The translations under genes were made by a program, and so were the position numbers. Of a DNA stretch of 64,000 nucleotides, positions 60,306 to 64,000 are shown piece by piece (within the stretch, counting starts at the first letter, position 1; every line of letters begins with the position of its first letter). The notes below the pieces were generated by a model. That model did no database searches. It had not been told where the DNA came from and was given only the letters and a program-made list of their open reading frames with translations. Source of the stretch: Acidobacteriota bacterium (lineage in GTDB: Bacteria; Acidobacteriota; Blastocatellia; Pyrinomonadales; Pyrinomonadaceae); the NCBI GenBank assembly GCA_025463135.1, contig JAOAPY010000029.1:1-64000 (forward strand), read 5' to 3'.

Positions 60306-61376
60306 ATGAAGTTCAAGAGTGTTCTTTATCTTTCGGTCTCCCTGTTTTTGATCGCGGGCGTTGCGCTCGCCCAGCAACCGGCGACTCCCGCAGTCCCCGC
60401 CGAGCCGCCAGCCGGTGAGCCATTCGGCTCATTCTCATTGTTCGCTGATGGTGGCGGATTTCTCGGGGTCTATACCGAAGAAATTACGAAAGACAACATG
60501 GCCCAATACGGCCTGCGCGAAGCGCGCGGCGTAGGTATCACTGAAGTTGTCAAAGACAGTCCGGCCGAACGTGCCGGGCTCAAGAAGGGCGACGTCATCA
60601 CGCGCTTTGATAACGAAGGCATCACCAGCGCGCGCAAACTCAATCGCCTGGTTTCGGAAGTGGCCCCGGATCACAAAGTGAGTCTGACCATCAGCCGTGG
60701 CGGCGCTGACGAAAATCTGTCCGTGACCATTGCCAAGCGCCAGGGTTATGGGGACACCTTCGGCAAAATGACGATTCCGCACGGCAGCTTTCCGCGCATT
60801 GAAGATATGCCGGAAGGGACTACCATTTTCTCGCTGGGAAACGGTCGCCGCATTGGCGTCAGCACGACGCAGTTAACCAAACAACTGGCGGATTTTTTTG
60901 GGGTTACCGACGGTAAAGGCGTCCTGGTCACATCGGTCTCCGACAATAGTCCGGCAGCGAAGGCCGGGATAAAAGCAGGAGATGTGATCACCGGTATCGA
61001 CGGCGAAAAGGTCGAGAGCTCTGGCGATCTTTCAAGGGCGATCAATAAGCAGAAGGATGGCGAGGTAACCCTGACTATAATGCGCGACAAGAGTCCGCGC
61101 TCGATTCGGGTGACGCCTGAAAAGTCCGAGAATGAATTGCTTCGCCCGGGGAGGACTGCAAACCAGCGAGTCCGCGATCAGATGCGCGATGAGATACGGC
61201 AAGCGATTCGCGACGGCGCCAGGGATGGACGCATCGTGATACCACGCATTGCTTTGCCATCAATCCCGGCCATCAATGTGTCGGTGCCGCAAATTGATTT
61301 GCCGGTCATTCCCGAAATCAATGTGGTGGTTCCGCAAGTGCGGGTATTGCGCTCGGGTCGCCGCGTTCCGATTTAA
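60306..61376 (+). CDS. Exported protein with two PDZ domains
   Basis: 356 residues. A signal peptide ends LIAGVALAQ. Two PDZ domains lie at ~50-135 (FLGVYTEEITKDNMAQYGLREARGVGITEVVKDSPAERAGLKKGDVI) and ~165-265 (GVLVTSVSDNSPAAKAGIKAGDVI). A basic helix (RVRDQMRDEIRQAIRDGARDGR) and a C-terminal tail of alternating Pro/Val/Ile strand repeats (PAINVSVPQIDLPVIPEINV) follow. No protease domain is present, so this looks like a periplasmic adaptor or scaffold protein, or a stand-alone relative of HtrA/CtpA partners. The stop is 31 bases before an intrinsic terminator. Confidence 0.85.
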   Translation: MKFKSVLYLSVSLFLIAGVALAQQPATPAVPAEPPAGEPFGSFSLFADGGGFLGVYTEEITKDNMAQYGLREARGVGITEVVKDSPAERAGLKKGDVITRFDNEGITSARKLNRLVSEVAPDHKVSLTISRGGADENLSVTIAKRQGYGDTFGKMTIPHGSFPRIEDMPEGTTIFSLGNGRRIGVSTTQLTKQLADFFGVTDGKGVLVTSVSDNSPAAKAGIKAGDVITGIDGEKVESSGDLSRAINKQKDGEVTLTIMRDKSPRSIRVTPEKSENELLRPGRTANQRVRDQMRDEIRQAIRDGARDGRIVIPRIALPSIPAINVSVPQIDLPVIPEINVVVPQVRVLRSGRRVPI

Positions 61377-61406
61377 GCGCACGATATCTTAATCGCTTGA
61401 TGTAGG

Positions 61407-61432
61407 GGCGGACCTGTGTGTCCGCCTTTTTT
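61407..61432 (+). terminator. Intrinsic terminator formed by a dispersed repeat unit
   Basis: GGCGGAC-CTGTGT-GTCCGCC-TTTTTT: a perfect 7-base GC-rich stem, 6-base loop and six T residues, directly downstream of the PDZ gene. The stem is the core of the GTAGGGGCGGACC repeat also found at 56325 and 56926. Confidence 0.88.
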
Positions 61433-61551
61433 GCGTAAGAGGCCCGTTGGTGTTTGGTCCATCCAGCTGTTCCCGATTGTGGGGTCTGGACACAATCCAG
61501 GATATGGAGAGTGGGGCCGGGCGTCAATTAGAGAGTGCGAAGCATAAAATC

Positions 61552-61716
61552 TCATCTCATTCACACCCGGTTTCAACCGGGTGGTAGAAACAACTACATC
61601 CCGCGTAACCGTTTCAACGGTTTACCCCTGCCCTTGAGGAATTAGAAACCGTTGAAACGGTTAGGCGATCAAAAGAGGACCGCAATCACTCGGTTGACAC
61701 CGGGTGTGAATGGGAT
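61552..61716. repeat. Palindromic MITE-like element, family 2, copy 2
   Basis: It begins TCTCATTCACACCCGG-TTTCAACCGGGTG and ends CGGTTGACACCGGGTGTGAA. The inner pair is AACCGTTTCAACGGTT and AACCGTTGAAACGGTT. It matches 26252-26416 in ends, inner pair and length. Confidence 0.85.
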
Positions 61717-61761
61717 GAAGAAGTTTTTGGGCGGACTTAACGGAGGGCTTTACACCAGTCG

Positions 61762-61790
61762 CCGGCGGACAAGTACGCTTTCTAAACGGG
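61762..61790. repeat. TTCTAAACGGG-family repeat, copy 2
   Basis: CCGGCGGACAAGTACGCTTT then CTAAACGGG, matching 5190-5219 at nearly every position. It lies 32 bases from the stop of the large secreted protein gene on the minus strand. Confidence 0.6.
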
Positions 61791-61821
61791 ACGGGTTCTG
61801 TTTTCGCAAAGCGCAGCTTAC

Positions 61822-63651
61822 CTACGGCTGCTCCAGTTTCTTCTTGCCATCGAGCGCTTCTTTGTAAGCGCCACCGCGCACGTCTCCGATCTTAATCGCG
61901 GCTTCAAACTCACTGGCGGCCTCGACTTTGTGATCGAGAAAGGCGTGAATGCGTCCCATCGCTTCATGCGCGCGCGATACCAGGGCCCGATCCGTTTCCG
62001 ACGAAGAGGCTTCAATGGCCAGGCGATAGTTGGTAAGAGCGCCCTGTAACCGGCGGTCCCGCACGTCTTCATCGGTAGCATCGGCGGCGGCCACACTGCT
62101 GGTCTGGCCGATCGCAAAAAAGATGCGCGGCTCACCCGGAAACTCTTTCATCAAATCCCGCAGACGTGATTCGGCGCCATTGTAGTCTTTCTGCCGCAAG
62201 GTCTGTTCAATATCGGATAGGGCTTTTACCAACGCGGCAGAGTTGGCCGCTTCGGCCGCCGTGTAGGCCGGCGTTTCCATGTCAGGCTTTCTTGCCAGTC
62301 TTTCCTTTCGGGCCGCTACAGAGCGGGCGCGTGCCTCAGCGTATTCAGTTGGTTGCTTCACTTCCCTGATCGGATCAAACGAAGCAATCATATCGGGAAA
62401 GAAATTCACGATGTCGAATCCGGACGCTTCAATTCCCTGCAATTGCTCGGCGAAGAAGAAATCGAGCACAGCACCGCGTTCGTATTCGTCGGCGAGCTGA
62501 GCAATGGTGTCATCTTTAATACTGCTGATCGCCGCCTGAAACTCTTTATTGATTACCGTGCGCGCGGCGTCGTCCCTGGCTTTGGCGAATTTTTCTCGAT
62601 TTGCCAGGGCCAATCTTTGCAGTTTCAGCAACTCGTTATAGCGGGCGTCGGCAGCGCCGACCAGCGATCGGGACACGGCGATGAAGACATCGGGAGTCAC
62701 ACTCTCGCCCCCGCTTTCACGTTCTTTGAGCAACTGCCTCAATGGTTCGCGGCGGGCGGCGATGTCTCTGTTGAAACGCAGCATCAGGGGATCGATCACA
62801 AACTGGAGATAAGCGCGCCGCAGTTCCGAGGCAGTTGGATCAGTGCCCTCGGGAACGATCGCATAATAATCGTCGGCGATAACGCGGAGATTGATGGTCC
62901 CCGGGGCCGCCAGCAAATCGGGAACGATGTAAAAGTGCCTGTCGTGTTCGCGCGTTGAGTAAGTGCGCGGCGCATTTTTCTTCTTGCCCGCTGTTGGTGC
63001 CCGGACCAGCACTCGTTCACCGGTAACTAATATCGGCCGTGTGTGGAGGTAAGACAGGATTGAGCGCACGAGATCCGCCGCCGGCGGACGCAGACGATCT
63101 CCTTCGGCCTGGTAGGCGCGCAAGTACAGCGTCATGTGTTCGTCTATGCCTGAGCGCCTATAGAACTCACGCAACAGCGGCGCAAAGTCGAGCACCTCAA
63201 GTACGCCGGCCGGAAGATCTTCGGATCGTTCGGGAGCGTCAAGTGCGGGCGGTGGGCCCAGCACAAACGCGAGCGATACATAGCGGGCGGCTTGCTCAGC
63301 AGCCGTGGCCGGAGCCGGCAGTTTGTTACGTTCGTAGAAACCGTGCAAACGCTCGCGTACCTTTGGATCCAATTCAGCCTGGTCCTTTCGCACGCGCGCG
63401 CGAAAAACTGAAGGGTCCCTGCCGCCAGGTACCGGATCAAAGCCCGCTGCGTCGAGGGCCGCCATGACTACAATCAGTCGCGGGTCCGGCTGAAAAGCAA
63501 CTCCATAATCCGCTAAATTAAAAGTGCTGTCCCGTCTCGCTGCCGGGGCGGGCTGAGCCGGCTTGGGCGCCGGAGCGGTTTGGGCGGCTGCCAGGCCAAT
63601 GCTCAGCATGACGAAACCCGCGAGCAATAAATGCTTACTGACTTGTTTCAT
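61822..63651 (-). CDS. Large exported protein of unknown function with a TPR-like C-terminus
   Basis: 609 residues. A signal peptide (HLLLAGFVMLSIGLAAAQ) is followed by a Pro/Ala-rich linker and a long helical region. Motif-like pieces include FNLADYGVAFQPDPRLIVVMAALDAAGFDP near 44-75 and FLLGPPPALDAPERS near 135. The last ~150 residues have tetratricopeptide character: LVKALSDIEQTLRQKDYNGAESRLRDLMKEFPGEPRIFFAIGQT and ALTNYRLAIEASS. I do not know the family; the opening domain is one I have seen in several acidobacterial secreted proteins. A TPR scaffold in the periplasm is a reasonable guess. Confidence 0.75.
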   Translation of the reverse strand: MKQVSKHLLLAGFVMLSIGLAAAQTAPAPKPAQPAPAARRDSTFNLADYGVAFQPDPRLIVVMAALDAAGFDPVPGGRDPSVFRARVRKDQAELDPKVRERLHGFYERNKLPAPATAAEQAARYVSLAFVLGPPPALDAPERSEDLPAGVLEVLDFAPLLREFYRRSGIDEHMTLYLRAYQAEGDRLRPPAADLVRSILSYLHTRPILVTGERVLVRAPTAGKKKNAPRTYSTREHDRHFYIVPDLLAAPGTINLRVIADDYYAIVPEGTDPTASELRRAYLQFVIDPLMLRFNRDIAARREPLRQLLKERESGGESVTPDVFIAVSRSLVGAADARYNELLKLQRLALANREKFAKARDDAARTVINKEFQAAISSIKDDTIAQLADEYERGAVLDFFFAEQLQGIEASGFDIVNFFPDMIASFDPIREVKQPTEYAEARARSVAARKERLARKPDMETPAYTAAEAANSAALVKALSDIEQTLRQKDYNGAESRLRDLMKEFPGEPRIFFAIGQTSSVAAADATDEDVRDRRLQGALTNYRLAIEASSSETDRALVSRAHEAMGRIHAFLDHKVEAASEFEAAIKIGDVRGGAYKEALDGKKKLEQP

Positions 63652-63669
63652 GAAATTTATGAATCCTTA

Positions 63670-63765
63670 GTACCGCAGGCTGCCAGCCTGCGTGTTACCG
63701 CTAATTGAATGTTAATCAACTAATTGAGTGTTAACCAAACTCGACCGGCTGGCAGCTTGTGGTAC
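63670..63765. repeat. Palindromic element, GTACCGCAGGCTGCCAGCC ends
   Basis: GTACCGCAGGCTGCCAGCC (63670-63688) pairs with GGCTGGCAGCTTGTGGTAC (63747-63765), 17 of 19 positions by eye. The interior is AT-rich, with repeated TTAATCAACTAATTGA-like units. It lies between a gene read leftward and the next leftward gene's stop. Confidence 0.7.
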
Positions 63766-63782
63766 GCCGGCGCGTTATTAAT

Positions 63783-64000
63783 TCACGATCTCTTTCTCTG
63801 CCGGTGTCGACGTAACGCCCACAATGTTAGCGGATACGTCCCTGCCGAACAAACGACCGAAAGCACCGTCGCCCCGATGGCAAAGGGCTGCACAATATGC
63901 CAACTGTGGGCGAAAAGGCGTGCGTAATAGGCACCCGTTAACAGATGCGGATTCTTCAGTAGTGCGATGCCCTCAGGAGGCATTCTTAGCGGTCGCCCGA
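63783..64000 (-). CDS. C-terminal part of a membrane protein cut by the window end
   Basis: The frame is open to the window edge: codons before Met 63983 read GRPLR, so that Met is not necessarily the start. The visible ~70 residues hold a hydrophobic segment (WHIVQPFAIGATVLSVVCSAGTYPLTLWAL) and a basic tail RRHRQRKRS. This suggests the last helix of an inner-membrane protein such as DUF2062; the assignment is weak without the rest. Confidence 0.5.
   Translation of the reverse strand, partial: GRPLRMPPEGIALLKNPHLLTGAYYARLFAHSWHIVQPFAIGATVLSVVCSAGTYPLTLWALRRHRQRKRS

Noticed and set aside
1-64000. CRISPR array, prophage, insertion sequence or integrative element
   Set aside because: No regularly spaced direct repeats with spacers, no capsid, terminase, integrase or transposase gene could be found; the repeats are palindromic and dispersed.

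Overview
The window reads as a chromosomal segment of a free-living, moderately GC-rich soil-type bacterium, most likely Acidobacteriota of the Blastocatellia/Pyrinomonadaceae kind. This is inferred from the mixture of genes (giant tricorn-like S41 peptidase, NHL/HYR secreted protein, DUF885 enzyme, many short secreted proteins of unknown function, a Bacillus-like fadN-fadA-fadE set) and from the great number of short palindromic repeat elements between genes. No rRNA or marker gene is present to prove it. I see no transposase, integrase, prophage or CRISPR array.

Layout. 0-5.1 kb: a TIR-like (CAP12-type) effector piece, a VapBC-like toxin-antitoxin pair, a small HigA-N-terminus-like gene and a large NorD-like von Willebrand A protein, the last four overlapping or nearly touching. 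5.2-11.2 kb: serine/threonine dehydratase-like enzyme, tRNA-Ser(UGA), a membrane protein, an HtrA-like protease, a TetR regulator and an NHL-repeat secreted protein. 11.9-15.3 kb: secreted unknowns, a pentapeptide-repeat membrane protein and two tandem paralogues. 15.6-23.1 kb: a compact three-gene type III-like restriction-modification operon (beta-class methyltransferase, OLD-like ATPase/TOPRIM protein, helicase-nuclease of the BPTD_3080 type), followed by a decayed DUF429 gene and repeats. 24.3-28 kb: serine hydrolase and GH30 glycosidase. 28.5-33.4 kb: MscS channel, fadR, fadD and a metallo-hydrolase. 33.7-50.7 kb: mostly minus-strand housekeeping and secreted genes (exported truncated haemoglobin, ECF sigma/anti-sigma, tricorn-like peptidase, class I aldolase, dienelactone hydrolase, desaturase, DUF885, QueG, AmrS). 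50.8-61.4 kb: flavodoxin-reductase-like protein, the fadN-fadA-fadE beta-oxidation cluster, a second metallo-hydrolase and a two-PDZ secreted protein. 61.8-64 kb: a large secreted unknown and a gene cut by the window end.

How the genes work together. The clearest story is fatty-acid degradation: fadR and fadD overlap by 4 bases, and 22 kb away lie fadN, fadA and fadE. An 18-base operator of the form TGAATGA-N4-TCATTCA lies inside the fadN promoter (52430-52447), and a copy with one half-site mismatch lies upstream of fadR (29570-29587). This is the half-site pattern known for Bacillus FadR, so the two loci form a predicted FadR regulon. The fad operon has been remodelled by repeats: a 167-base palindrome separates fadN from fadA, and a nucleotidyltransferase gene flanked by two ~60-base direct repeats separates fadA from fadE.

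The second story is defence. The restriction operon encodes an OLD-like ATPase whose Walker A lysine is arginine. The left edge carries a TIR-like effector fragment and a toxin-antitoxin pair coupled to a NorD-like gene. The third is the repeat landscape: at least six families of palindromic elements occur in two to four copies each, one palindrome lies in frame inside the NorD-like gene, and one element forms an intrinsic terminator.
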